Positions 46,751-60,127 of a stretch of DNA of 64,000 nucleotides are shown piece by piece. The stretch's first letter is position 1. Each line of letters begins with the position of its first letter. Below the pieces are notes generated by a model. That model was not told the origin of the DNA, searched no databases, and was given only the letters and a program-made list of their open reading frames with translations. The DNA comes from Membranipora membranacea (taxonomy: Eukaryota; Bryozoa; Gymnolaemata; Cheilostomatida; Membraniporidae), in contig OU612065.1 in assembly GCA_914767715.1 (NCBI GenBank), positions 22,074,001-22,138,000 of the forward strand, written 5' to 3'. A program made the translations under genes and the position numbers.

Positions 46751-48450
46751 GGTATTTTATTTACATGGTATCTGTGCCATTGAAAAGAAATGTTCATTCA
46801 GGTCATTTCCTTCAGTTCTCATGTCTTCTCCATCAGATTTTTGTGTGACCTCTCACTCCTTCAAAAAAAGGAAAATAAAACGCAACTAAATAAAATTGAT
46901 AGCTCTGAAAATGCAGATTCACCTATGAGAGATGCTTCAATGTCACTTTTGATTCATGCCATCATCAAAAAATCACTTATCATCGTCATATATTGCGATA
47001 AGGTGATCTCAAGAATGGCAAGCATATCTAAAATCAATGCGCCTGAAATTCCCAAAGAAAAATGTGACTTCCTGTGAGAGAAAACTAAGTGAGAAAACTC
47101 AGACTGCAGAAACTTGCCAATCAAATTCTAGTTAATATAAATCAGCTGGGTTGTGGAGTTCTTGGACAATTAATTATCAAGCTTTTTAGCTCTAAAACTC
47201 CAACTAACAGGACTGGTCCATTCCTACACTTCTGCACTGCATTCTGACTATTACCAGTTATCATCTCACTATTCTTGGATATTGTACTACACAACACCTC
47301 TGCTGGTATGTGATCTTTGGTTGCAGTTACCTAGCCCACACTGACTGTCTGTCTGTGATGTATGTATGTGTATGTATGTATGCAAGGTTGGTGTGTGTGA
47401 ATGATGTTTGTTGTTGGCCAATAAATAGTTACATATTTATTAACATATATTATAAACAAAAAAGAAGTATATATGATGCTGCTTGTCATTGTGTGGTTTC
47501 ACCTAGAGCCCATTACCAATTTTGTGTCAGATTAGTATACTTCTCTTACTTACATGAGGCAAACAAACACTACCTACAGGTATGATGGTTATGAGTGCCT
47601 AATCCTATATGCTACACCTCACCTATGATATGCTTAAGAGTGGCTTTTTAACTAGTTTTTTCCCTAGTTCAGCTGACCCATTGAATAAAGACATGATGAA
47701 GATATGTCATGTATGTAGCCCAGCAGCTCCTTCAACTGAAAATCACGGATGATTTATATGCCAATTCAACCTGTACTCCGACCACCTGCATTCTGACCGG
47801 GTGGATACACTACAGTCCTTCTATCAGTCCCACTATTCCCCCTGGTCCCACACTGAGTTGAACTGAGCTTCTCGCAGGCAAACTGGCATATGCGGGTCGC
47901 AGATTGACATTGAATGCAATTATGTGATCAGTAATAATTAGGCCATAAGTGTAAGTGGAGGATAGTTGCCAAACGGTTTTATACATTTTAAACCCAGATT
48001 ATATATGATGATGTGGCGGACATCGTCAACCCTAGTATGTCTTTGTATTATTAATACATGACTTATAGCTATGGTATAATTTTGAGCGAAGCTTGTTGGG
48101 TGGTGGACAAGAGGAGTAAATTTGTGCATTGATAAATAATCTTTGTGCTGCGATTTCTGCATCACAAGGAACCTCTTAGTATTATGTCACGTGTGGGCAG
48201 GGAGAATGGTATGGGGTTGCAAGACTTCATTTCTTAATTTAGCTGTTGACCTGACAATCATTTCCCTGTTGTTGTCCATTTATGATATTTAATCCTCTCT
48301 AATTACAGGTGAAAAGCGCTGGACCAAGTTTACAAGTTTGATACTGGGCTATAATTGAAATCTGTCAACCCCACATAAAGCGCTTGACTGCTGACAAGAA
48401 AATAAATAGTTTGCTTTTGGCCAGGGCATCGCCAATCAACTGGTTGAAAT
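46751..48450. other. Divergent intergenic region between ZDHHC and the TLDc gene
   Basis: This holds the promoters and 5' UTRs of both genes. I find no exon with a recognisable product: the open frames here are short, AT-driven and without splice context. A TATG/TGTA-type simple repeat lies at about 47358-47382. Confidence 0.5.
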
Positions 48451-51400
48451 ATGGGAAACAGCCATAGCGAGTCCGGATCAAACCCACCAGACAAGACAAA
48501 GCCGAAATCACGTCGTGTTATCACAAACACACCATATCTCAGAAATCTATTTCAGGTACGGTATGGTTCATCTCCAAACTAAGAGCGCCACATTAAAAAG
48601 AGCTTTGTCTCACTTATATTGTATAATGATCGATGAAAAAATTGTAATGGAGTATTTTTAGATATAATAATTCAGTCACCCAGTCCGTGAACCTGTCCTG
48701 TCAATACATGATATTATTGGTTGGAATCAGGGTTTTATTGGCATAAATACAGAGAGTTATATGTGTCATCAATTCCTTTTTAGAAATTGGCTCAAAAATC
48801 GGGAGAAGAGCCAGAAAATGGGTTGGAGCACACAAGAGTATCACAAACAGTATTCGAGGTAAACTTTGTATTTTTTTCTTACAACATTCCCTTACAAAAT
48901 CATCCGTTCATAATTGCATCCTGTTAGGGATATCACTACTGTAGTTTGTAAATCAATCTCGCTATGATGTCACATTTATTGCAACATCAATTTGTTTGTT
49001 CGATGCCTGCAACTGGAATTATATAGTTTATACACATGTTTCATAGATGACACAATGTATATGAAATCATGCGCAACTCCCCAAATGTTTGTTTTGATGG
49101 CTTTGATTTCTCTTCCCTCTTCAAAACAAATTCTTTATAGTTATTCGAATTAATTATGAGGTAGCATTCTATGATAGCATGCATATTAAAAGAAGATAAT
49201 ATTAAATGTATCTAGTGGGTGGGGGACCCTAGCAGTTAGAGGAACACGGTGTTTTATTTATGAAACAATACTTTGTGAACTTTTTTACAATTTTGTATCA
49301 TGCCTAGCTTGCGGGAACCAGAGTTACGATTCACAAATTCACGAGTCTAGCATTACTACATATCGCCTACTACATATATTTTAACAGGATGCATTCAATG
49401 GGCCTCTGAAAGTCTTAGGAAGACTTTTATTCCATCACATAAAACAGAAAAAAGAGGGAGAAAAACGAGCTTATATTCACTTAGATGAGTTCTTGGAAGT
49501 GGCCTCTGATATTATGAGTATTATAACAGACACGCAACAGATGAAGTATTACTTTGACATGTTTACTGAAGGAAAAGAGCAACTTTCTCTCGAAGGTAAG
49601 GTCTCCATGGCACACAGCACAAACAAGTACGATATCTGTAGGTTGACAACCCCGGTCTGGCTTGGCTGCTTCATACTCCCTTCAAACACCAATCGAGAAT
49701 TATTCTGTGCTGTTGCAACCACATGAAAATATTGCTGCTGTTGAATGATTCACCTTTTTTACCACCTGTTGGTTAAGCCGGACCTATGTCATATTAACAC
49801 TAAACATGGCCCTGAGAATATCTCCATATATCAGCTGTGAGATTTATGATCTCCTGGTTCTATGTCTGTATTTGATTCCCTGGTATGATACCAATGAGGT
49901 TCTAGGAATCAATGTCATGGTGAAATCTGCTTATGAGCATTTTATGTTCATTTTTTTAATTTCTGGCTTCTCGGTTCCATTAGGGTCAACCCACCACAAC
50001 CCAAGATGATAATATAATAATGACTTTGCCATCACCTTTGGTAACATAAATCAGTATAACTGGCATACAGCAGTAATGACCATATCTATATATAATATAT
50101 TATAGACATATATAATATATTATACTGGGTGGCTAGGTAATTACTGCTAATTCCCTAATCAGAAACTCAAGTCATCTTTGTTGATTTATTTGTGTTTTTT
50201 TTTATTAATTCCAGGGGCATATCACATGATACAGGTGATATTTGCTGTGTCGGTGGTCGTAGCTTACCTTCCATTTGAACAAAGCGAAGAGAACGATAAA
50301 CTCATGAGGGCTTTCTCCGTGAGCATGGTATGTAGTGTTTGTTTAATTTAATACTCTCTCCAGAAATGGAGGTAGAAGCTTCTAAAAATAAAAGCTCCCA
50401 ATATATGTAGCAAAAAGTAATAACAAAATAAAAGTAATGTCGGGTTGAGGCGGTGTTGCACTACCCTAATAGTTCATTATTCTCTAAGTCTCTTACTTTA
50501 CCTCACCGTCTGAATGGAATTGCAGCAAAACTTTGATGTTACTGATGTAGGAGTACAATGCAATGCTCCATACATTAAACTTGAGAAGATTTGTTACTAT
50601 AACTGTGTTCTTTTCAACCATGCTGAAAAATACTCTCAGATTTTGACATTGCTGACAATATCATTATGTAACTGACTGTACAGCTGTAAAGATTGCAAGC
50701 ATGTAGTGAACTCTACTGAGCCACTGTTATTCCATTATTGTCAGCGCTGTTTGTAAAATAAATCTAGAAGAAGCTATACAAATCAAAGTGTTTCTTTGAA
50801 CTGATATTTATCCATCATTGTTTGTATAAATTGGCAAAGGCATGGGCATTGGGTCGGGTGGTGTGTCATTGGGTCGGGTGGTGTGTCATCAGTTACCCAC
50901 AGCTTGAAAGATTATCTAAAGCTGCAGTTTTATCAATTCAAGTTACAAAACTGCAATTCTAATCCCAAACCCTGATGCACTTTTTATGAAATAAGGGTTA
51001 ATGCCAGTTCAATGGCTCAGGTGGACAATATTGTTGGGTCATCATCCTGATTTAAGCCCTCAAGCTAAGCCTCAATGGAATCGGTGGAAAATTGAGTTCT
51101 ATAGGTTTGATGTAAACATGACGTATTTAGCCTGCAATTTATTTATGTGTTCATGAATGTCTTTTTTGTATTTTATTTCAGATGGGTTCGGGGTCATCCA
51201 TTGACAAATCAGAATTTGTTGCATGGTGTACCAAGAATATACCAAATGTCTTTAACGGCGTACACAGCTTCTTACTCATAAAACTATCTGGTGCTGAATT
51301 CGATGACATGAGCTGGCATCAAAGAATGTCTCAGGTTTGTATTTTGTCAATTAGTTTTTTCGTTCAGTGTCGCCCATCAAGGGTTCAAGAATTTGGCAGG

Positions 51401-54400
51401 CTACTTTTTTTAGACAATTTGAGTCTTAAGTCCTCATTTGTAGCTCAAAATTGTGTTTGTGTAAGTTATGAAAGCTGTTTTCGTGACTACCATAGAGGAG
51501 TAAAATGTTTGCCGGAGGAAAAGTTTGTCATTTTGCACAGGCTTAAACCAGTGAAATCTGTTGTTAGCCAAATTTTCTCAACCTCATTACAATCGTTATT
51601 GATATAAAAAAATGACAGTCTGTCACCCCCAAACTAGCTAAACTGAGCTTGAGCTAATATTCACTCCTCTAAGGCAATCTTAGCCTTGTCACGTGCCTAC
51701 TTCTTTTGTCACAAACAAGAAATGTGGCCGCCTGACACGGCTAGGGTAATTCACAAGAAAAGAGGCATAAAATAAGTTGTCTTAAAAAGTCAGACCTACC
51801 TATCAACTATCAACCATGTGACTTACTAAAATTCTTCTACATAAGTAACGTTAAAAATATTTTTGTTTCACAGGATAAGGAAAAGGTAATACCCGAATGT
51901 TTGTGATATCTTAATAAGTGGTGTCACATGTCAAGCATGTCCTAAGTTACTATGCCTTGTGTGTTGTTGGTTTAAAAATATTAAGAGCATATCTAACATT
52001 CACCGCAACACTGCATGTCTACTAGTATCAAGGCTTTGCTTTATCTTAACTGTAATTGCATGTGAATAAGTTTTTGAGTTCTTCATAACTTCATCCTTTC
52101 AAGTTTCTAAATGTATGTGTTTATTTGGCCCAATTTTAGCTTGTCACAATGAAATATATAAACTATCAGTTAGTGTTTTACGTTGCACTACCTGCCTTGG
52201 TAGGTTACCTAAGACTATCCGCTTAATTTTTCTGTGAGGATTCCTCCTTCTATGAGCTTTCTTGTTGACCCTGTTTTGACGTCCCATGGCTCGGTATCCA
52301 GTCCTATTACATAATGTCTCAGACTTTCACATTTGCTCAGAATTTTCCCATTGGTTACATCAGTTTGTCCTACATAACTAATGGAGGAATGGTCACTGGT
52401 GTCTGTCTGTATTCTGTATCACTAACCCTTCCAAGGTTTGCAAATCACTAGCCAAACATGTGTTTGAAGCTCGTGCTGCCTTTTATCTAACATCTTGCCC
52501 AGATGTGGATGTTTTTCCGAAACTTTACATCTGTTGCCTAGGGAGTTGACATCATTTGTGGTTAGTTTGTGGTGCTCTAAGATGTACCACTTGGCATATT
52601 GGTTCCTGTGAGAACTGGAAAATCCATTTACTCGCACACTTCCCCCACTTGCCAGGGATGATGGAAACCAGAGTATGATAAACTTATGGTAATGGCAAAG
52701 ATTATAAATACTGTCATTGTCATTGGTAATGGGATGTGGGAGTATCTATGTATTTTATGTAGGGCGCTGTTTGCTTATCTAATATCCACTGAATTCTCGG
52801 GTTTTTTTGTGTGTCAGTCATGTGTGAATGAATGTGACATAACCATGTACTGTAAATGCACCACAATCATCACTGATAAGCGTGCTATACCAAAGATACC
52901 TAATAGACATACCAAAGAAACTAGTATTTTTGGTCACATCTAGGCTTCATGGCCAAATGAAAACATTGAATAGAACTATTTCAGGGTCATTGCCTTACAT
53001 CTTGATTTTCATTTCAGCCTTTGAAAGGTTTTGCTAGCTAAAAGATTAATGCTTTAGATACTGTCAAACTAGGTCTTCACTTTGAAATTCAGGTGTAACT
53101 GAGTGAGTGTGTGGGAGCCCTGTCACGTGTAGGGGGTTTGATGGTATACAATAACCACTCACACCATTTTACTAGAGCATTATGTTACTAAAGAATACAC
53201 AAAGACCATAGCAGTATTTATATTGAATATTCAGGCAGCTAGTTCTGCAGTAAGTAAGCAATATTTTTACAATGAGAAAAACTTATTTATAGTGTTAGAA
53301 ATTGTCCCCCCTTGTTCATCTATGATGTAAACATGTGGTATACACTTCAAGCTCGGGTAACTGGGGTAGAATAATCGTTGTCTTACCATGTTTATATAAT
53401 ATTCTTACAGGGTAACCTTTCTCACACATCTCTAGCCCTGATTGCCACATTAGAGGAGGGAAATGCCACACTCACGCCCTGTATACTGTATCTCTTAGCC
53501 GCCTCACTACCCAACAGATTTGTACTCGAACAGAAAAGTACCCCAGGAGGCAAAGTGTCCATTGTGCCAAACTTTCTCATGAGCAGACTGGTAAGGATGT
53601 CTTCCATATATGTCTACCCGAGACAGTAAAGTATCGCATGAGGAAAAGTTCACCATTTAGCATAGGCTTGGATAGCTAAATTTTAGGCTAGCATTGGACC
53701 CTCTTCAATGCCTTATGTAGGCTCCAGCCTTAGCTGGCGGGGTTTGGTGCTACCTGATGGTAAAATCCCCAAAATGAACTAAACTAAATTCTAGCTAATA
53801 TTAACTCATCTAGAGTATCTTATACTCAGTATATTAACAGTGTCTTGGATGATAAATAAACCACTCAAAATTACTTTGAAGTAGAAGTAATATTTCATTT
53901 TTTTTACTTCTGACACCTGTTAGGGAAGCCCCAGATTTGCTGTATAAGATTCTTTCTGCCTTATCTGATTGTAAAAACTGTTCCATTATTAAAACCTCTT
54001 CGATGGGAGTTCAATCCATAGTTTGATGATAATTACTTGGTCTTGACATAAACTTCAATTTCACAATCATTCCAGTGGTTGCTGTATTTTAGTGTCAATT
54101 TCCTCCCACTTGACATTCTGCCTTCTCTTAATTAAGCCTGCAGTTGTCTGCACATTTAGCTCTATAATCCCTGTCACACAAACATCACTTGGTGCTTGTC
54201 ACAAAAGAAAAATTCATATGATGTCACCTGAGATGCATGTTTGTTGCAAACAGAGGCCCAAATGTCCGCACAGAGATCCAAATGTCCGGACAGAAGACCA
54301 AATGTCCAAACAGAGTGTAACCATAGACTTATTCTAAAGTATATGAGTGTAACCCATCAAAATTTATATATATTTACAATATTTTTTGATGTAACTCTCC

Positions 54401-56810
54401 GCTGATTTATCAACTTGGAAACTTATTTGTTGTGTCGAGCGGCTTCATCTTCTTCTTTTTCCATTGCAGCAACTTCTAACAGAAAAGAATTCATGGACTC
54501 GGTTGTATTGCAGTCATTTAGAAGGGCTCAGCGTAAACAGGTGAATATATAAGTATACTCTTGACCTAGACTAGTATAATAACATAATAACGGAGCACTC
54601 CATTACCTCACTGAGTAGGGATATATCCTTACTCAGTGATTTCATGCCATTTGTTGTTATTCCCACCCACAGTGTCTAGTGTTGATTCATCGAGAGAGGA
54701 CTTACTGAAGCCTTGTCACCGAGCAGTATAAACAAATTAAAGTTGCCTAATAATTTTGAGGGCAGTTGATGGGGATATTTAATAGATTCTTCCTGCAAAT
54801 ATAATCATGGTAAAGATACACTAATGTTATTGATCAAGGACATTTGGATCATGGAAGTTTGACATGAAAGTGTAGATTTGATTCATCAAAAACTTATTGC
54901 TCAATCCAAATAAACTCTCATTGATGAAATCGTTTTAACAGACAGTGCCTGAGAGCCTGGTGTTATTGAACTGAACTCAATCTCATTGTCCCTAGCCCTA
55001 TCATGATGTATTTTTATTTATTGTTGAAAACGTTTTTTCATTTCAGATTCGAGCATTTTGTTTTTGCATACAAAGGAGCAACTATAACCTTTTTCACTTT
55101 CGAAAACAACCTTTATGCCTTAGCAACAGACCAAGAATGGAGGTGAGGCAACACGCTATCACTACAGTCTATCTGTAATTTTTGGCTCCATTTATATGCC
55201 TTACATTTTTATTGTGTAGATGTTGCAATGCTTGTCTGCTAATAAAAATCTGTGAAATATATGAAATTTATATGAGCTGTAAGCTGTAACCTAGCTGAAA
55301 CCTGCGCAATGGGTAATGTGAATACTACCTGATAATATGTTATATGTGTACATTTGTATTATATTTTTAGGGACAGCACCACCATGTGGGGCGGAGACGC
55401 CGTGTTGATCCAACTGCGACCCAGATTTGCTTTTGCTGATAGTAAGTTCACAGCTTTACTCTTAAAGACTACCCAAAGACCAATACATGTTATAGTCAGG
55501 CAGTTACTTATGATTAAGTTATGTCAGATGTGCAAGGTAAAAAGATCCAATGCTCTACTTGGCATGAATTACTGGTGGTGTAAAGAGTGCATCCCATAAG
55601 AAAAGGCAACTCTCATTCTCTGCATTATGATATAACATACATTGGTCTTTGGTTAGTCTTCAACATTTCAAACTATGTGAAGGCTATAACCAAGAAATGT
55701 TCAAATTTAGCACAAGGCAGTGGCTGTCTGACCCCTACTTCTAAACATGGTAATGGTCAGTGGGGATATTAAATTACTGATATCCAGAATGTTAACATAG
55801 GCATTGATGAAATTTACATTTTTATAGTTAAACAACATTACATTATCCATAACTATTAGATGAACAACTGTTTATTATATTATATGACATCATATTATTC
55901 CAGAGGGGAAAATGATTTACGTCAACCATCACACCAGAGGGCTTTTCAAAGGAATAAAAATTGGTTCAAATTACAAAAGCCCAATACTGCAGATAGAAGA
56001 CATGAGTAAAGTCACGCATAGAGGAGTGGACCTTAACCTGGAGCAAGTAGAGGTAACGGCGTATAGATCTTGTTTGTTTTCTTGTTGTTTTGCCTTATTA
56101 TCTGCTCTCATCAGTAAACTATATTAGTTGCATGATTTGATTAAAAGTTGAGACTCGTTTCTATTTTGTCTCTTGAATCACACCAACGATCAATCCTACC
56201 TCCAACCTAAATTGTAGTTTTTATGATATGGAGTAGTCACATAAAGCAATGTTGAGCAAGATTTATAAGCTGAGAATTGACCTGACAAATAAAAGGCTTT
56301 TCACTCCATGTAACCTGAATACAGTTTTGTTATAAAATGTTTTTATCATTAAAACATTATCAATACTTTGTGACAAATATTTTATAGGTGTGGGGCTGTG
56401 CTGACACTTCTGTGAAAGACATTCAGTTGAAACAGAGAGCTTGGGAGAGAAGAGAGGTGGAGAGGCTAAACAACCGAAAGGTCAGTAGTCCTGTCCAAAC
56501 AAGCTTATTTTGTTACCAGTAATTTCACAATTCCAAATTTCATTCTGATATCGGATGATAACATATGTGAGCAGATGCGGTCATTTTACGAAGATTTTGA
56601 GTGAGATAAACCATTTTCATTACTTTTCAGTACTTGCTTGATTCTTAGTTTCATGACTTATTTACCGCTTCATGACTTCCTTTACCGCTTATTCAATGAC
56701 TTACTCTTTTCATTTTCCAGTTGAAACAAGAAAACTGGGAAGATAATCCCGACAGAATGCTGCTAAGCTGGGGAGGAAAAGTAACAGAACATAATCAGAG
56801 ATTGGGATAA
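48451..56810 (+). CDS. MEAK7-like TLDc-domain protein with N-myristoylation signal
   Basis: There are twelve exons in phase: 48451-48555, 48784-48858, 49388-49595, 50215-50327, 51182-51334, 53411-53590, 54470-54540, 55047-55142, 55371-55441, 55904-56052, 56388-56480, 56721-56810, giving 467 residues (human MEAK7 has 456). An in-frame TGA lies two codons before the ATG. The start MGNSHSES is a good N-myristoylation signal, as in MEAK7. Residues about 35-218 form a helical, EF-hand-like region; the TLDc domain covers about 279-430, with TRLYCSHLEGLS, FVFAYKG, MWGGDAVLIQL and the closing VEVWGCAD. Known role: MEAK7/EAK-7 is a lysosome-associated activator of mTOR signalling. A 12-base candidate microexon is listed separately. 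Its last part is repeated in tandem downstream. It might belong to another TLDc subfamily. Confidence 0.85.
50849..50891 (+). repeat. Two-copy 21-base tandem repeat
   Basis: The unit CATTGGGTCGGGTGGTGTGT occurs twice in direct succession in an intron of the TLDc gene and is G-rich against an AT-rich background. Confidence 0.8.
51493..51671 (+). repeat. Interspersed repeat family 2, copy 2
   Basis: It begins TAGAGGAGTAAAATG and ends AATATTCACTCCTCTA, a clear terminal inverted repeat. Inside are GAGGAAAAGTTTGTCATTTTG and AAACTAGCTAAACTGAGCT, shared with the copies at 4690 and 53617. It lies in a TLDc gene intron and looks like the best-preserved copy. Confidence 0.75.
51681..51743 (+). repeat. 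Small inverted-repeat element, family 3 copy 2
   Basis: It starts TAGCCTTGTCACGTGCC and ends GGCCGCCTGACACGGCTA. The ends pair imperfectly around TTCTTTTGTC/AACAAGAA. It shares its start with the hairpin at 22822-22873 and sits ten bases after a family 2 element. Confidence 0.5.
51874..51885 (+). other. Candidate 12-base microexon of the TLDc gene
   Basis: GATAAGGAAAAG is preceded by a strong pyrimidine-rich acceptor (TTTTTGTTTCACAG) and followed by a good donor (GTAATAC). The flanking exons 51182-51334 and 53411-53590 both meet in phase 0, so inclusion would simply add Asp-Lys-Glu-Lys just before the TLDc part. Confidence 0.45.
53617..53814 (+). repeat. Interspersed repeat family 2, copy 3
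   Basis: ATGAGGAAAAGTTCACCATTT, AGGCTTGGATAGC and TTCTAGCTAATATTAACTCA match the family landmarks in order. The left end is degraded. It sits immediately after an exon of the TLDc gene. Confidence 0.55.
54249..54318 (+). repeat. Short tandem repeat, about three units of 20-21 bases
   Basis: The unit CCAAATGTCCGCACAGAGAT and its variants occur in three successive copies in an intron of the TLDc gene. Confidence 0.75.
54608..54639. repeat. 32-base palindrome related to the one at 42460
   Basis: TCACTGAGTAGGGATA is followed by TATCCTTACTCAGTGA, a palindrome with one mismatch. The AGTARGGATA/TATCCTTACT core is the same as in the perfect palindrome at 42460-42499, in a different gene. Confidence 0.75.
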
Positions 56811-58005
56811 CAGCGGCTCTCTTATCATGTTATTGCTGCATATTATACCATTGTGCCTGATAGAGAAGACTTTTTTTCTGACGAGCCAGGTTTCTCCTGT
56901 GATAAATTGATTCTGCAACAGCTCTTCTGTGGATATGCTGGCTCGAAGTGATTCAGACTGTTTGCACAACCACCTCAATTTCAAAACTTGGGCATTTGTA
57001 ATAAGTTGTCTCAATAGAATATGAAAATGCATTTCATTCTTATGGATTATTATAGGTATTATCATTCAGTTAGGACCATAGTTATGGAAACATGTCAACT
57101 GGTTTGTTACACTAACATTACATAATAATTATGTCTCAAAACTTTTAATAGCAAAAATAAATATGCATTTCGTAATACTGTATTGGTCATATTTACTTTT
57201 GTGTTGTCTCACTGACTGATTTTCCAAGTATCTATTTATGGGAAATTCACATTTTTGTACTTGCATGTAATCATGTAGATAACAGTGGCCTGACGTATCA
57301 AACGGAAATGTTATCACGATTCCCTTTGTTTTGTTGTCCGTTTTTTCGTTTCTGTCTGCTGATCCATAGATTTGTCCTTAATCATGTCTTTACCATGCTA
57401 ATTGTTCACCCATCTTTATATACTCTGCTTGGCATCGTCCAGACCCTGTAACTGTTCAATTACTTAAGCATATTAAAATGTTATGAATTCTAGTCACCTT
57501 TTTTTGAAACAGATGTCTATTTTTGACTTAACCTTGAAATACAAAAAATCAAACATCTGTTAGGGTTTCAGCATTTCTCATGCCGCACTCTGTCACATCT
57601 TACTCACTTCAATGACCATCATATTATTTTTACCAGGGGGTCTTTTGATTGAAATAAGCAATGCTTTTTGAGCCGAATGATCTTGTCTGGATTTTAGGCA
57701 AATTTGATCTGATATTGTGCACTCAACAGACATAATCTTCCATCAAGCAGAGAGAAAATTTGGAGCGGTACCTCCTACAGTTCTCGCTCACTCATCACAG
57801 AGTGATTGGATAGTAATTTTGGCAGTTTTGATTTGAAAGACCCCTAGACTTGTGTGGAGAGTTTCATGTTTATACACAAAGGATATCATAAAGGGTAGTT
57901 GTCTTAATTGCTGATTTTATATTTGAGAGCACATTTTACTCATGACCACAACCTATCAAAAATATTATCATAAAATAATTGTCAAAACTGAGTATGAATC
58001 CTTTG
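56811..58005. other. Convergent gap between TLDc and ANKZF1 stops (left unit)
   Basis: This holds the 3' UTRs of both genes. An AATAAA at 57156-57161, about 346 bases past the TLDc stop, is a plausible polyadenylation signal. I see no other exon. The long minus-strand frame at 57936-58376 only overlaps the true last ANKZF1 exon in another frame. Confidence 0.55.
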
Positions 58006-59885
58006 TCAGCTTTTCCCTTTTTGAGCATTTCTGTAAGTTTTGAGACATGACGGCGAGCAGAATACATAGTTAGAATATTCAAATGGTACTTGTCCAGTGA
58101 TGTCTTTGCCACAGGCGTAACACCGACTACAAAACAGATATAAATCAATGAAGTGATGTCATAAAGATAACCAACTACCACAACACAAGATGGACTAAAT
58201 CGCAATGCATCAAAGCCATAATAATTTTGGCAGTATATATTAGTTGTCTCCTCTCTGAACTTGTACTTCAGAGAGGGCATAACCCTCCAATATAACATTT
58301 TCTCTGCAGGGATATCCCAAAATTCAGCAGGCAATCGAATGTTATGACAGGAAGAAGACATACCTGAGAACAACACTGGTATCCCCTGAAGTTTGAGCTT
58401 TGTTCAGCAAACGTTTCTCAGCAGCAAGTGCTCTCTATAAAAGGAAAAGTCTGAATGACACAATCAATATCCTGGTCTACTTAGAAACGTATTTTCGATA
58501 CAGAGCCTAGACAACGGACGAACAGTGTCAAGCTAACCAAAATATTGGTCAAGTATTACTGCATTCTCATCCAGTTTTTATTAATATTCAGATTATTTTT
58601 GTATTTCTACAGAAGTAGAACCTTGTATTGACAGAACAGATTTCTCTCAGTTCAAGATTTGGAGCACTAGTAGAACTACAGTGACAGTTTTTCTTCAGGT
58701 AAAATAATCGAATGATATCATTATTCCTTATTGATTATTGATTATTGATATTCCACACCTTTTCTCGGTCACTGAGATTCAGGAATCTTCTCTGCTCCTC
58801 ATCTTCTGCCCTCTGGACTGCCTGCTCTGCCTTCTTTGCCTTAAAAAGTCAAACATTGCAAATAATATAGGTGGAATTTGTCTGTGTATTTAAAAAAATG
58901 GTATCCTTTTTCAACCAACCCAGTGACCAAACGCATCAACCTTAAAAAAAACTAAGGGTTTATGAAAAAAAATACTAGAAGTTGACTAATTAAAATTAAA
59001 ATAAACTGGATGCATAGATCATAATTGACCTGAACATTTGACTACAATAACTTTATACATTATCTTCTTCCAACCTAGCTAAATGAAGCTGAAGTAATAC
59101 AAGGAAGAACAGTGTCGATTTTACAAGACTACTAGATGAATCAAACATGAGTAACTTGAGCCTTGCTTCTTGGTAAATGATGACTAAACTTAATCAGGAA
59201 GTATCCTCACTCATTCCATGTATTACAGATGAACATACATTTTGGGTAATAATCAATGATGACATTATGATTAACATTGTGCCAACCTTAAGCTTTTCTT
59301 TCTTTTTCTTATTAATTTCTTTCTTCCTTTCAGAATCTTTAGCATCTTTCTCAGCTATCACCTCTTTAGTGAGTGGACCAGGTACCTGGAAAATTGCCCA
59401 AATTTTGTATTGATGATAAGGCAGTATAGATTATAGGAAAACTTGCCATTGTGTTAGCATACCTCTAACAGCGCTTTCAGAAAAAAAGACTTCAGGAGTT
59501 TCTGAATTTCTACGATTACGATTTATGAATCAGGGAATATATATCCTTGTTAAATTAAAAAAACAACAGGAATATATCCTACCGAGATGATATTGTCTGC
59601 CAAATAAATATTGCATAATAAAACAGGCTAATGGATTTACATGGTTTCATGGAATGGTACCAATTATTTCAAAGAACTGCCATTCAAATTAGGGATGACA
59701 AAGCAAAGCCAGTAAGACAAGAATCACAACTAGAAGTGTGTATCCAAGAAGTTAACTCCTTGGTGTATCTTACTTGAGCTTTTAAGTAATCATACTTGTC
59801 AGGGTTCTCTCCCATAAATAGCCTGAATTGATTTCTAATGTTCTTATTCTGTGTAGAGAGATAAGGCACCACCATTTTTTCATCA
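58006..59885 (-). pseudogene. ANKZF1: ANKZF1/Vms1 3' exons, left copy, cut at the duplication junction
   Basis: The exons 59774-59885, 59287-59385, 58759-58839, 58364-58434 and 58006-58126 join in phase into 160 C-terminal residues. In order: FRLFMGENPDKYDYLKAQ, VPGPLTKEV, a Lys/Glu-rich helix, FLNLSDREKRALAAEKRLL (the VCP/p97-interacting motif) and a final zinc-binding module CYAC ... FCSPSC before the stop at 58008-58006. This last exon is read in a different frame from the longest open frame there. Known role: ANKZF1/Vms1 releases stalled nascent chains from 60S subunits in ribosome quality control. The 5' part (VLRF1 domain and ankyrin repeats) is absent because the sequence returns to TLDc DNA at 60128. 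As assembled, this copy lacks a promoter and start. Confidence 0.85.
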
Positions 59886-60127
59886 CTTCAAAAAAACACA
59901 CACACAGATATAACATATACATCATAATAGGTTATGTATGTATGGGTAATGAGTACCCATAAAGTTATTATATATACTCTATCATATAAAATAACTCTAT
60001 GTGAGTATCCCACAATACAGTGTTTTCTCGAATTCCCAGTGAGGTCAGGTTGGTTATTACTTGCATGAGACCGGCCTGATGTTCTTGAGAAATCCTGATT
60101 GAAATTGCATTGTAGGGATGTTGTGAA

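Larger units (their letters stand above)
55067..60127. repeat. Tandem duplication, left unit (5,061 bases)
   Basis: The sequence from 55067 recurs from 60128 with a constant offset of 5,061 bases. It starts inside exon 8 of the TLDc gene (CATACAAAGGAGC) and ends inside or just beside an intron of the ANKZF1 gene. The unit carries the last TLDc exons and the last ANKZF1 exons. I found no base difference in the stretches compared, introns included. Confidence 0.97.

Noticed and set aside
55354-55599. Open frames reading through introns in the duplicated region (also at 60415-60660, and around 56763 and 61824 on the minus strand).
   Set aside because: They run across clear donors and acceptors of the TLDc gene or lie in its 3' UTR. 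They are extensions or shadows of true exons.
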